Positions 9,785-19,686 of a stretch of 64,000 nt of DNA are shown here, piece by piece. Source of the stretch: Mesostigma viride (Eukaryota; Streptophyta; Mesostigmatophyceae; Mesostigmatales; Mesostigmataceae); NCBI GenBank assembly GCA_009746045.1, contig RPFO01000175.1, forward strand, positions 4,624,100 to 4,688,099. Direction: 5' to 3'. Position 1 is the stretch's first letter. Each line of letters begins with the position of its first letter. The notes beneath the pieces are model-generated. The model made no database searches and was not told the origin of the DNA. It saw only the letters and a program-made list of their open reading frames with translations. A program made the position numbers and the translations under genes.

Positions 9785-10846
9785 TTGGCAACGGCAGCGC
9801 CTGACCTCCTGGACCCCAGCAGCCCTTTGCCCTTCGTCACCGCCGCCATCCAGGAGGCCTATGCTGAGATCCAGCAGGCCTGTTCTCCCGTCCGTGCCGC
9901 TCAGGCGGTACAGCGCCACCTCCCTCGCGGCACTCCCTCGGTCGCCTCCGTTCAATCTCCCGCCGCATTCCCTGCTCGCGTCATCGATAAACACCAGAAA
10001 ACCTACGCGGGTATTCTGCACACGGCTGATTGGATTGCTCTTTTCGCGGACCTCAACGCCCAGGGACGTGCGTGGCTGTTCTCGCTTTCCTTGCGGAGTG
10101 TGGGCTCGGCGTACCTTCGTGCTCTTCCCATGGCCCCCCCATTCGCCTTGGCTCCCAGCCACTACTCGGTGGCGCTCCGGCACCAGCTATTTGCCCCGCA
10201 GCCTCTTGTTCCGGCCGGGCGGCCTTGTGGTAGCTGTGGGCAGCCGCTGGATCCCACGGGGACTCACTACCTTGCCTGCATGGGGGGCCAACAGAATCAG
10301 AATTGGTATTTGTATTTGCACACTGTCCTCCTGACGGTGGTGCTCGCCATGATTCGGTCGGTTTTCCCCCACGCGAACATCCGGTCCGAGGATGCGGATG
10401 GCGCTGCCTTCTATTCCCCCAACCACCGGCCTGACATCGTGGTGCTGGACTTTGAGGGGGGTGGCCGGCATCTGCTTATTGACGTTTCGGTGGCGCGGCC
10501 CTTGGCTCTTAGCCACGTGGCTGGGGCCTCCCTCACGGCAGGTTACATGGCGGACCGGGCGGAGCGGGCCAAGCTCCTGGCCTACGGCGACGTCGGGCAC
10601 CATCGTGTGGTGCCCTTTGTCCTGGAGGAGTTTGGGGCCATGGGGCCCCTGACCTCCGCCTTCTTCAAGGAGTGTTGCCGGCTCCGGGAGGACCGGCTGG
10701 ACCTGGAGGGCCAGCGGGCCCCATGGTCGGCGCGGACCTGGACGTCATATTGGCGTCAGCGCTTGTCGGTGGCGCTGACTCGGGCCATGGCTGACATCAT
10801 GCTCCGGCGTACGCGGGCCGATTTTGCGGTGCAGCAGGGCTATTAG
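9785..10846 (+). CDS. LINE ORF fragment with restriction-like endonuclease domain
   Basis: A 353-codon open frame without a convincing ATG, matching only the C-terminal end of an RLE-type (R2/NeSL-like) non-LTR retrotransposon protein. A zinc motif CGSCGQPLDPTGTHYLAC (CX2CX9HX3C, residues about 147-164) is followed by RPDIVVLDFE and LLIDVSVARP near 214-236. The PD...D residues fit the catalytic core that nicks target DNA. RT is absent, so this is a 5'-truncated copy, as abortive LINE insertions usually are. A decayed relative lies on the minus strand at 53708-54320. The 3' UTR runs to about 10965, where a Harbinger element interrupts it. Confidence 0.8.
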   Translation: MATAAPDLLDPSSPLPFVTAAIQEAYAEIQQACSPVRAAQAVQRHLPRGTPSVASVQSPAAFPARVIDKHQKTYAGILHTADWIALFADLNAQGRAWLFSLSLRSVGSAYLRALPMAPPFALAPSHYSVALRHQLFAPQPLVPAGRPCGSCGQPLDPTGTHYLACMGGQQNQNWYLYLHTVLLTVVLAMIRSVFPHANIRSEDADGAAFYSPNHRPDIVVLDFEGGGRHLLIDVSVARPLALSHVAGASLTAGYMADRAERAKLLAYGDVGHHRVVPFVLEEFGAMGPLTSAFFKECCRLREDRLDLEGQRAPWSARTWTSYWRQRLSVALTRAMADIMLRRTRADFAVQQGY

Positions 10847-11287
10847 GTTCCTCCCGTTAGGCGTTTCCATTGGTCTTATCGTAGTATAGAGCTTTGACAT
10901 GGCTCTGTACATAGGTTTATAGCTGGGCGTTTGCTTTGGTTTGAGTGATCTCACTCTGCTGTAAGTAAGGCCCTTTCCACATTCGTCAGTTCCGGGGAGT
11001 TAGGGTCCTAATTCAGTCGGTTCCGGAACTAGAGGTTTCCACATTGGGCCGTCCAATTAGAAATGTAATTCTAATTAACCGCTAATTCGACCGGAACTGG
11101 GGTGGAACTCCTGGAACTCGAAAAAAGCAGTTCCGGCCAGTTCCAGTCAGAATTAATTTTTTTTTTTTTGGTCGATGCACGAAAAGGGCGGGGAACACGA
11201 CGTGAAAAGGGCGGGGAACACGTGCACGCCGGGAAGACAGTGCGGCCACCATCGCTGCCGCGCGTTAGTGGATGAAAGTGCGTAGCC

Positions 11288-11767
11288 ATGATCGCGAGAC
11301 TAATAGTTATATTTCTCATCGTGCTGGTGCGCTACCTGCAGCTACGCAGGAAGCAGGCCGCGATACGCATTATTCAGGAAAATGCGGCTCGCGAGGCGGA
11401 ATACATGGCAACCGCCACACAAGTGATGATGGGGATGGCAATGGACGACAAGCCAGACGACCGACGAGGCGGGTGGCAGCCCGGTCGCCCGTGGGCATAT
11501 GATAGGGCCGCAGGACGTGGATTTTGGGAATCAGCAAAGCGAGGGGGTGTCATGACGGACGCGGACTTCCGTGCAACATTTCACATGACCCGTGATTCCT
11601 TTGATCGTGTAGTGTGTATGTTGATCGCGTTAGCTAAAATTAGTCAGCCATGGTTAAGTAAGCTAATGGAATTTGAAGGCACGGTAAAACCAGTACTGAA
11701 AAGCTATCAGCCCAGTTCTCTCGCGTGTAGATTGTTTGCTTGCTCGACATTTTGTTCGGACGCGTAG
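11288..11767 (+). pseudogene. Harbinger transposase, N-terminal fragment
   Basis: A 159-codon ORF starting at ATG 11288. It has a hydrophobic start, MIARLIVIFLIVLVRYL. The segment GFWESAKRGGVMTDADFRAT followed by FHMTRDSFDRVV is the helix-rich region that precedes the DDE nuclease in PIF/Harbinger transposases. The frame ends at 11767 before any D-D-E residues, and no catalytic domain is seen downstream to 12540. It is either truncated or interrupted by an intron I cannot place. Confidence 0.65.
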
Positions 11768-12930
11768 TGCATTATCACGGGAAGCATAGCGATTGGTAGC
11801 CAACGATGGCGACGTACGTGAAGCCTCTGCTCTATGACGGGAAGGCATCTGGCGTTGCTGCAACTGGAATCAGGCCAGTGCCATGTTCGGCACCGTGCAC
11901 GCGGAAATAAGGCGCCGTCACGTTAGATAGCACTGCTGAGGACGAGCTGCGCCTGCCTGCCCATATTTACCGAGTTTGTCTCGCACCGCACTGCATTATT
12001 GCTGGCCAGACTTTGCTGTCTTTATGCCCGACAGACTGGTTCACGAACCGTTTTAATTTGCTGCGTGCGTGGCTCCTGCCCTTCCATGGCAATGTTTGCA
12101 ATTTCGCACGTTTTCGTTGTGATTGTTGGCACATACTACATAGCCATGCACATGACATACTGCATGAAGGTCGCAAAGTTAGGTATAGTTTCTGTTTGTA
12201 AATCCTGAGTTCTTGCTTCACACACGGTTCCTTGAAATGAAGGCCCTGGCCGAAGCTCGTTGCTTGCCAAAGCCTTCTTGTGTCGAAGAACAGCGGTTCT
12301 CAGTGGGCACATGAAAGAGACGTTGCCAGGCATTGTAAGATTTCCAACCACACGCTTGTCCTGTAACCATGCAATTCATTCCATGTGCGTTATGAATCTG
12401 GCAGCTTGTGAGCCTGCAACCATTAATTGCAGTTTGGCACATGTTACAAAAAGTAGGCTCCTTGAATTTAGGCTGCTTTCTCGCTTATTTTTGTTGATGC
12501 TATAGGCAACATTGGACTTAACACTAACTTGAGTCCCACCCGCATCCAACCCCCCAATCATCCATCCACTCCGTCCCTACCCACACAATTATACCACCGT
12601 CTTCCCGCCCACTCTTGAACTAATCAGCCCAACGCCCCAGCCCAAGACACAGGCAAATGCCCATGTAGCCACCCATGTGCGCGTGCCTAGAGACACTCAA
12701 CTAGCTAGGCTGCATGTATGTGCCATGGGGGCATAATAGGTGCATGGGCGCAGGTGCACATGCAGGCCCACAGGCATGCACACAAGCAGGCAGGCAGGCA
12801 GGTTGACAGATGGGTGGGCAGATAGGCGGGTGGCAGACTTGCAGGCGGGCAGGCGGGAGGATGGGCAGAACATTGGGTGGACAGGCGAGTAAGAAGGTCG
12901 TTGGGTCCAAGCAACCCGTTTATTGGTGAT
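11768..12930. other. Harbinger interior without recognised gene
   Basis: Mixed-composition sequence between the transposase fragment and the TG repeat. Short open frames on both strands show no family motif or supporting splice sites. CAGGCAGGCAGG (about 12787) is a small tandem tract. Confidence 0.4.
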
Positions 12931-12934
12931 GGAT

Positions 12935-13425
12935 TGATGTGTGTGGCGCATGTGTGCAAGTCGGCCTGTGTTTGTGTGCGTTTGTATGCATGTGCACGTG
13001 TGCTCGTGGGTGTGTGCACATGTTTGTGTGCATGTGTTAGCGTGCATGTGCGCACGTGGGTGTGTGCATGTGTGTGATATTGTGTGCATACATGTGTATG
13101 TCACAGTGTGCATGTTTGTGCGTGTGTGCGTGTGTGCGTGTATGCGTGTGTGCGTGTGTGCGTGTGTGTGTGTGTGCGAGTGTGCGAGTGTGCGTGTGTG
13201 CGTGTGTGCGTGTGTGCGTGTGTGCGTGTGTGCGTGTGTGCGTGTGTGCGTGTGTGCGTGTGTGCGTGTGTGCATGTGTGTATGTGTGCGTGTGTGCGTG
13301 TGTGCATGTGTGCATGTGTGCGTGTGTGCATGTGTGTATGTGTGCATGTGTGTATGCGTGCGTGTGTGCATGTGTGTGTGAACATTTATGTGCATGTGTA
13401 TGTATGTGGGCGTGTGTGTGTGCTG
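12935..13425. repeat. TG-rich microsatellite (TGTGCG/TGTGCA)n
   Basis: About 490 bp of GTGTGCGTGTGTGCATG-type repeat inside the Harbinger element. It opens several spurious reading frames on both strands (Cys/Val and His/Thr repeats), which are not genes. Confidence 0.95.
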
Positions 13426-14440
13426 GGGGTAGGATGGATAGGGAAAAGAAAGAGTGAAAAATGCAAGGTGTGGGGGAGTTAAATGTTTCACCTCACGGCA
13501 AAAGTCGTTGTGCCTGCCGCGTGTATTGACAAGCAGCTGTGGGCACGGTTGCAGCAAGTGAGTACACGCCAAGGGCCTACACGGTTCATGCAATAGCACA
13601 CAGCCAGTGGGACGAAACATCTGCACATATTACTTGGGTTCATCTATTTTGCACATTACCTGCTTGGGTTCATCAACTGAATTCTGCACCTTACACTTGC
13701 ATGGCTCATGGTTTCAATCGCTGCTCAATTGACGGGAAATGAACAGGCAATCAACATTCAGATATGTTAATCCTGAAAAGTGACCTTCCACGTACACCAG
13801 GAGAATGAAGGTCGATGCTGCTGTGACGCATGAGCCTAATCCACGTGCTCTCGGAGGTCTCCACCTCGGCAGGAGCACCTGCAGGCGTCGTGGCTCGCTT
13901 ACCTCAAGCAATATGCGCGTGCTGAAAGCTACCGGGGTCTAGGCAGAGTTACATTATCTGCCCGGAAAAAGCACCTCTTAAACCTTTCTCGGCAACGAAG
14001 CTCTGAGCAACGCTATATTGTCGTGGCCGGACTTCATTGTCGCCATTAAAATGTCAAAAGCTGTTTGATTCATCCAAGGAAAATGCGTGCATGGTAGACA
14101 GATCATGAGATGCCCGGGCGTCTAGACATGACAAGCAACTGCTTAGATGGCGCTCATCGCGTCCCCTCCTCGCTTCCCTCGACTCAGTTCGTTAAGGCGC
14201 CTAATCCAATGTATGGCATAGGCCGCTGTGATCTGGCCGCGCACCTCGGCCTCAAGAACATCTTCTTGCGTCTTAAACGTAAGCGCCGCAGGCGGCGGCT
14301 CAGCCATTGCAAGGCTTAAAATCACAGCGATGCCAGATGGTTATGGCGTGTAATGCTGGGCGACGGGGTGCAGTTTTCACTTGTAGGGTCAAGCACGTGC
14401 CATGATGCACACAAAAAGGCGGGAACTTGTTCGCCGCCGT
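13426..14440. other. Harbinger interior, right half, no recognised gene
   Basis: Unique-looking sequence between the TG repeat and the right subterminal AATTCG-rich region. I see no motif-bearing frame. Confidence 0.4.
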
Positions 14441-14622
14441 TGGATCGGAACTGATGTGGAAACCCCGTCCCGACTAATTCACCGCTAATTCATTCTAATT
14501 CGCCGCGCCGAATTAGACCTCGAGCCTGGAACTGCGGTCCGGACCAATCCGAGTCCTCCTAATTCGCACTAATTCGTCACCATATGTGGAAAGGCTCTAA
14601 TTATATATTTAATATATAGAGA

Positions 14623-14764
14623 GGCCCCCGAGTTTCGCGCCTACTTCTGCCCCAACCGGAGTGATACTGAGGAGTCCGTCGCGGCCCAGCTTGGCGTCGC
14701 CACCAAAGGGGGCAGCGACATCATCGTGCACACAGTTCAGGCCTACCTAGCGACGCATCTATGC
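14623..14764 (+). other. Exon-like open fragment
   Basis: GC-rich open frame between AT-rich flanks, preceded by TATATAG and followed by GTAAGT. The frame encodes FRAYFCPNRSDTEESVAAQL and then VHTVQAYLATHLC; I do not recognise the family. It could be an isolated host exon. The end TGCTGTAAGTAATTATAT also resembles the 3' end of the truncated LINE at 10950-10968, so a LINE 3' remnant is an alternative. Confidence 0.3.
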
Positions 14765-15325
14765 TGTAAGTAATTATATTTTTAAATATATATCACTTGG
14801 CCGGAAATTCGCAACTCTAAATGAGTTCCAAGCCTATCTGCCGTGGCCAATGGATCGCCATGGCCGGGGCACCGGGCTCCCTACTGCATCCGCTATGCTG
14901 TGCTATGTCGAATTAAATTATATCAAACTCGTGCTCCCGTTGGGGAGTCGCGGAGCACGTCGCAGTGTGCACATGCAGCGCTCCGCGGGGCAGGGGGGCA
15001 GAGACCCAGGGCTTCCCGGCCGGCCTCATGCCACAGGCACTGATGCCACAGGGTGCACAATCGGAAATGAGATCCGGCATGGATCCCCTGTGGGTGCAAT
15101 ATGACGGCCCGTGTCAGGATTGCTGATTGCTATATGGAGACGTGAGCAAACAGGCAGTGCTAGGCGAGATCGGCACATAGCTAGGCTGGTGGATGTCAGA
15201 CTGTTATTGGCTGACTGGTTAGGCTAGAGGCATGCATGGTCCCCTGCATTGGCGTTCAGTGCACATTAATTAAAATAAACTCGTGCTCCCGTTGGGGCGT
15301 CACGGAGCATTAACCCCGGCCCGAT
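14765..15325. repeat. AT-rich spacer with two inverted SINE-like ends
   Basis: Two copies of the dispersed hairpin module (CGTGCTCCCGTTGGGG followed by CGGAGCA), at about 14931-14963 and 15276-15308. Each is preceded by an AT-rich tail on the left, so the SINE sense strand is minus. No gene seen. Confidence 0.55.
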
Positions 15326-15995
15326 GGATGGATGGTGGATGGATGGATGGATGGATGGATGGATGGATGGATGGATGGATGGATGGATGGATGGATGGAT
15401 GGATGGATGGATGGATGGATGGATGGATGGATGGATGGATGGATGGATGGATGGATGGATGGATGGATGGATGGATGGATGGATGGATGGATGGATGGAT
15501 GGATGGATGGATGGATGGATGGATGGATGGATGGATGGATGGATGGATGGATGGATGGATGGATGGATGGATGGATGGATGGATGGATGGATGGATGGAT
15601 GGATGGATGGATGGATGGATGGATGGATGGATGGATGGATGGATGGATGGATGGATGGATGGATGGATATGGATGGATGGATGGATGGATGGATGGATGG
15701 ATGGATGGATGGATGGATGGATGGATGGATATTGGATGGATGGATGGATGGATGGATGGATGGATGGATGGATGGATGGATGGATGGATGGATGGATGGA
15801 TGGATGGATGGATGGATGGATGGATGGATGGATGGATGGATGGATGGATGGATGGATGGATGGATGGATGGATGGATGGATGGATGGATGGATGGATGGA
15901 TGGATGGATGGATGGATGGATGGATGGATGGATGGATGGATGGATGGATGGATGGATGGATGGATGGATGGATGGATATGGATGGATATGGATGG
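15324..15995. repeat. ATGG microsatellite
   Basis: About 165 copies of GATG, with a few interruptions such as GGATATGGAT at about 15665 and 15730. No stop codon falls in any of the plus frames because the 4-bp unit reads as Trp-Met-Asp-Gly. Long open frames here are artefacts. Confidence 0.98.
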
Positions 15996-16005
15996 GTACA
16001 CGCAA

Positions 16006-16690
16006 TCCTACCGATCTAGCTATCTACAAAAACAATCCTGCGTTGCACATGGGATGGGTATGTCCAGGTTGAATTGATCACCCAAACATGGGTGTGACTA
16101 TGGCTAGTCTAGCTAGCCTGTGGGGGGGTCCACAGCTGGCTGTTGCATGACGATCAAGTCCCCGGCGCCCCTCCAGAACACGTACCTAATTGGCTGCTTG
16201 GTTTCCTGCTATGTAGCTTGTGGCGGAGGCCGGTACTCCCGCCACAGGTCGCGTCACTGCTGCTGCTGAGCAAGGGTCAGGTCGTCGTCCACCGTCCAGG
16301 GGATCGGTCGTGCAACTTCTTGCGGCACGAGAGGACCAGCCGCTTATCCTCCATGGAATGGAAGGTAAGCAGGACTGGTGCATGGGGGTGCAGCCTTGTC
16401 CCGTGAGTGCTATGTCAAAGCTTTATTGCACACACCACAGCAGTTGCTAGACTCTCCCAGTGAGCAGTCTAATTGAACCTGTGGCCTGCCTTTCAAGCTA
16501 GGCCCAGCGAGAGAAGGGGGCGGGGTCCCATGCTCACTTCTAGCTTTAGTAGTGCTGTGCATCATACAGGGATGAAAGGTACCTACTTCGAAAAAGTTGG
16601 TGCCCCATGACTACTGAGCTCCCAACAAAGGCGCGTGAATGAATGAATTTAGAAATGATGATAATTATAGTTGCAGATTGTACATGAGAC
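16006..16690 (+). other. Spacer with exon-like fragment and SINE-like repeat
   Basis: At 16220-16368 an open frame (GTPATGRVTAAAEQGSGRRP to LILHGMEG) lies between TATGTAG and GTAAGC, resembling a single exon of unknown gene. At about 16500-16640 a SINE-like repeat resembles that at 190-310 (CATACAGGGAT, CATGACTACTGAGCTCCCAAC). No named function. Confidence 0.3.
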
Positions 16691-17705
16691 CTGCAAGATT
16701 AATTAATTAATAGACAGACACGTGACTGGGTCACGTGAGCATAAGTCCTCAGTGGGAGGTGAACATGGGATGGAATGGATGGTGGAAGCTATCTAGGTGA
16801 CCTACTTACAGGGTTGTGGGCACCGCGGCTCGAATCGCTATGAATGCCATACGCGGTCACACGCAGAGCCCCCACAGACTTGGGGGTCAGTGGCCGGTCT
16901 CCTTCATCACTACTTGCCATCTATCCTTGCCTCCATATTACAGACAAACCAGGAGGCTGCCCGGGTACGTGTGAGCCCGTCACGTCTAGTGTAGCACATG
17001 TCCATGCCGAGTCTATCACGAAAAGTCCACGGGTGGCGGCCCTACCGCGCGCGGCCTGGGGCACGCCAGGTGAGGACATATCAACCAGGCTGGGCGGGCT
17101 TGGTGCCACCTAGTCTATCTGATGTGTCTACCTGATCTGTGCGGGCCAGGTGCCCGGCTAGGCCCAGGTGCCTGTGCCTAAGAATGTGGGAAACATGGGG
17201 CAAATCAGCGTACAAATCCTCATTACTAATGTGCAAACCAAAGGGGAGGTTAAGGGCCTTGCGCAGCATCTTGGTGACGTTGCCGTCGAGTCGTTGCTCC
17301 AGCTCCTGCGTCAGTGTCCAGGTCTCGGCGCCGTACGTCAGGATCGTCAGAATGACGACTTTGAAGAGGTCACGCTTGACGATCCGGGGTAGGGCGGGGT
17401 TGCTCCACCAGCGGCGGTGGTCATGGAGTTGCGCCCACGCCATGCCGATCCGTGTCGTCAGGTCGTCAGCCTCGCAGTCGGGAAGCCAACTGCCGAGCAG
17501 CTTGAAGCGGCCTGAAGTAGGGTAGTTAATTGACCTCGGTACATCGTCTAAGAGGCGGAGTGTGGGTGGGGGCCCTGCCATGCCGAGGACCAAGGCCTCC
17601 GTTTTGGAGCTGATTTCTAGACCAACCGCCCGAGCCTCGAGCGCCAGGCAGTCCAGCCAAAGTTGGGCAGACTCGGCTTTTCGATGAGCGTGATGTCGTC
17701 GGCAT
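16691..17705 (-). mobile_element. LINE copy A, 5'-truncated
   Basis: Minus-strand non-LTR element. Its 3' end lies at 16691-16711, with a TTAA-type tail and a hairpin (CACGTGAC...GTCACGTG) at about 16721-16738. The 3' UTR runs to about 17080 and the coding part to 17704. The copy starts inside the RT active-site region (at the ATGCCGACGACATC equivalent of YADD), where it abuts copy B. Confidence 0.75.
17081..17704 (-). pseudogene. LINE reverse transcriptase, C-terminal fragment (copy A)
   Basis: Near-identical to the C-terminal part of the ORF at 17955-19151. It includes GMAGPPPTLRLLDDVPRSIN, FKLLGSWLPDC and TYGAETWTLTQELEQRLDGN. The catalytic YADD is cut at the junction and the finger/palm N-terminus is missing. 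It has two extra residues after LPDC (codons near 17462-17470) compared with copy B. Non-functional by truncation. Confidence 0.8.
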
Positions 17706-19150
17706 GGAATGAATGGTGTAAGCTATCTAGGTCCTAGTTACAGGGTTGTGGGCCCCGCGGCCCGAATCGCTATGAATGCCATACGCGTTCACACGCGGAG
17801 CCCCCGCAGACTTGGGGGTGGTCTCCTTCATCACTTCTTGCCATCTATCCTTGCGTACCATCCGCCTCCACTGATATTACAGACAAACCAGGAGGCTGCA
17901 TGGCCCGGTGTGAGCCCGTCACGTCTAGGGTAGCACATGTTCATGCAGAGTCTATCACTCGTGAAAAATCCACGGGTGGCGGCCCTGCCGCGCGCGGCCT
18001 GGGGCACGCCAGGTGAGGACATAACGCCCAGGCTGGGCGGGCTTGGTGCCAGCTAGTCTAGATCTGATGCGTCTACCTGATCTGTGCGGGCCAGGTGCCC
18101 GGCTAGGCCCAGGCGGGCGCCTGTGCCTAAGAATGTGGGAAACATAGGGCAAATCAGCGTACAAATCCTCATTACTAATGTGCAAACCAAAGGGGAGGTT
18201 AAGGGCCTTGCGCAGCATCTTGGTGACGTTGCCGTCGAGTCGTTGCTCCAGCTCCTGCGTCAGTGTCCAGGTCTCGGCGCCGTACGTCAGGATCGTCAGA
18301 ATGACGACTTTGAAGAGGTCACGCTTGACGATCCGGGGTAGGGCGGGGTTGCTCCACCAGCGGCGGTGGTCATGGAGTTGCGCCCACGCCATGCCGATCC
18401 GTGTCGTCAGGTCGTCCACGCAGTCGGGAAGCCAACTGCCGAGCAGCTTGAAGCGGCCTGAAGTAGGGTAGTTAATTGACCTTGGTACATCGTCTAAGAG
18501 GCGGAGTGTGGGTGGGGGCCCTGCCATGCCGAGGACCAAGGCCTCTGTTTTGGAGCTGATTTCTAGACCAACCGCCCGAGCCTCGAGCGCCGGGCAGTCC
18601 AGCCAAAGTTGGGCAGACTCCGGCTTTTCGATGAGCGTGATGTCATCGGCATAAATGAGGTCAGCTAGTAAGTTCTGCTTGTTAGTCGGCCCCCCTTCCC
18701 CAAGCTCGTTCGTGATCGCTAGGCCAGGGGCACGGCCTGCAATGCTAGCAAAGCGAGCACGTGCCTCGCGCATAACATAATCCACTACAATAATAAACAG
18801 GTACGGCGACAAGACGCAACCCTGCCAGACGCCGGTCTGCAGTGGGCATGGCGGGGTAAAGCCGTGTTGAGTGCGCACCGAAGTGGTCGACCCCTCACAC
18901 AGCGTGCGGATGACGGTAATTAGGGGAGTGGGGACGCGAGTGCGAGCAAGGACAGCCCATAGAGCGTCCCAGAGGACAGAATCAAAAGCCTTGATGAAGT
19001 CGACGAAGATCAAGATGGCGGGAAACTCACCAGGTTGCAGGAGAGCGATTTCCTCGAAGAGGCGACGCGCGACGAAGATGGCCATGACGGTGTTGCGCCC
19101 AGGGCGAAAGCCCATTTGACTTTCTCCTAGGTGACGCATGCAAGATGACA
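17706..19150 (-). mobile_element. LINE copy B, truncated at both ends
   Basis: Shares its 3' UTR (GAATGGTGTAAGCTATCTAGG, AGACAAACCAGGAGGCTGC) with copy A but lacks the terminal hairpin and tail, because it is fused to copy A at 17700-17706. The 5' end is truncated within RT at about 19145. Confidence 0.75.
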
Positions 19151-19151
19151 A
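17955..19151 (-). CDS. LINE reverse transcriptase, partial (copy B)
   Basis: A 398-codon open frame with the non-LTR RT signature in order: QMGFRPGRNTVMAIFVAR, VDFIKAFDSVLWDALW (first catalytic Asp), GVWQGCVLSPYLF, YADDITLIEKPE (catalytic Asp pair) and KLLGSWL. It ends with TYGAETWTLTQELEQRLDGN, common in RTE/Jockey-like elements. No endonuclease or RNase H domain is present in this fragment. The protein would copy element RNA at a nicked target. The start is a truncation point, not a real initiation site. The last 60 residues run out of the conserved frame (compare copy A), probably through a one-base slip near 18110. Confidence 0.82.
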   Translation of the reverse strand: MSSCMRHLGESQMGFRPGRNTVMAIFVARRLFEEIALLQPGEFPAILIFVDFIKAFDSVLWDALWAVLARTRVPTPLITVIRTLCEGSTTSVRTQHGFTPPCPLQTGVWQGCVLSPYLFIIVVDYVMREARARFASIAGRAPGLAITNELGEGGPTNKQNLLADLIYADDITLIEKPESAQLWLDCPALEARAVGLEISSKTEALVLGMAGPPPTLRLLDDVPRSINYPTSGRFKLLGSWLPDCVDDLTTRIGMAWAQLHDHRRWWSNPALPRIVKRDLFKVVILTILTYGAETWTLTQELEQRLDGNVTKMLRKALNLPFGLHISNEDLYADLPYVSHILRHRRPPGPSRAPGPHRSGRRIRSRLAGTKPAQPGRYVLTWRAPGRARQGRHPWIFHE

Positions 19152-19686
19152 ACATATAAATGGTTTTGCCCTACCTCATCAAATACATGTTACATATAAG
19201 CATGAACCCCAGATCGTGTGCAGCCTTAGCCTCATGATGTAGGCACTGAAGATATCTATCCACACGTGAAGTGTGATTCATCGTACTATTAATCGCGGGA
19301 GAGCGATCGCAGCAGTGGTGCATACAACTGGACACTCCTTGCCGCTAGGGACAGTTGCCCTGATCGCGCGACGTTGTTTTTCGCTCAACCGTCTAGGTCT
19401 TGATGAACGTCAGCAACTCACCATACGTTTTAATGTCCGCGGCTAGCCGGCTACACATTGAGCGAGACACATATCCACCTCCATTCTTTTCCGCCACCCT
19501 GAGCGACTCGTCACACACAGACAAGATAACAGCATGCTCAAGCTACCTTGGTCCAGATTCTTCCAGATTTCTGGTCTGCGCAGATATCTGCTAACAAGAT
19601 GAGTGTATATACAACACCGACGGGCATATAGACAAGGCTGAAGGTTGTAACCAAAATGCATTCTCGCCCCATGTACCCGGCAAAAG
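19152..19686. other. Spacer between LINE B and POT1 3' end
   Basis: No supported gene. It would contain the POT1 3' UTR and polyadenylation region on the minus strand, though no clear polyadenylation signal stands out. Confidence 0.4.

Larger units (their letters stand above)
10969..14597 (+). mobile_element. PIF/Harbinger-type DNA transposon, defective
   Basis: The left end GGCCCTTTCCACAT at 10969 and the inverted right end (GAGCCTTTCCACAT read from 14597) match at 12 of 14 bases. Both are flanked by the trinucleotide TAA (10966-10968 and 14598-14600), the normal Harbinger target duplication. Both ends carry subterminal CTAATTCG and GTTCCGGAAC blocks. The single transposase-like ORF at 11288 covers only the N-terminal part, so the 3.6-kb copy is non-autonomous. 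It includes a long TG-rich microsatellite. Confidence 0.78.

Noticed and set aside
12697-13626. His/Thr- or Cys/Val-repeat proteins
   Set aside because: Frames through a TG/CA microsatellite in a transposon.
15283-16077. Trp-Met-Asp-Gly repeat protein
   Set aside because: Frame through the ATGG microsatellite.
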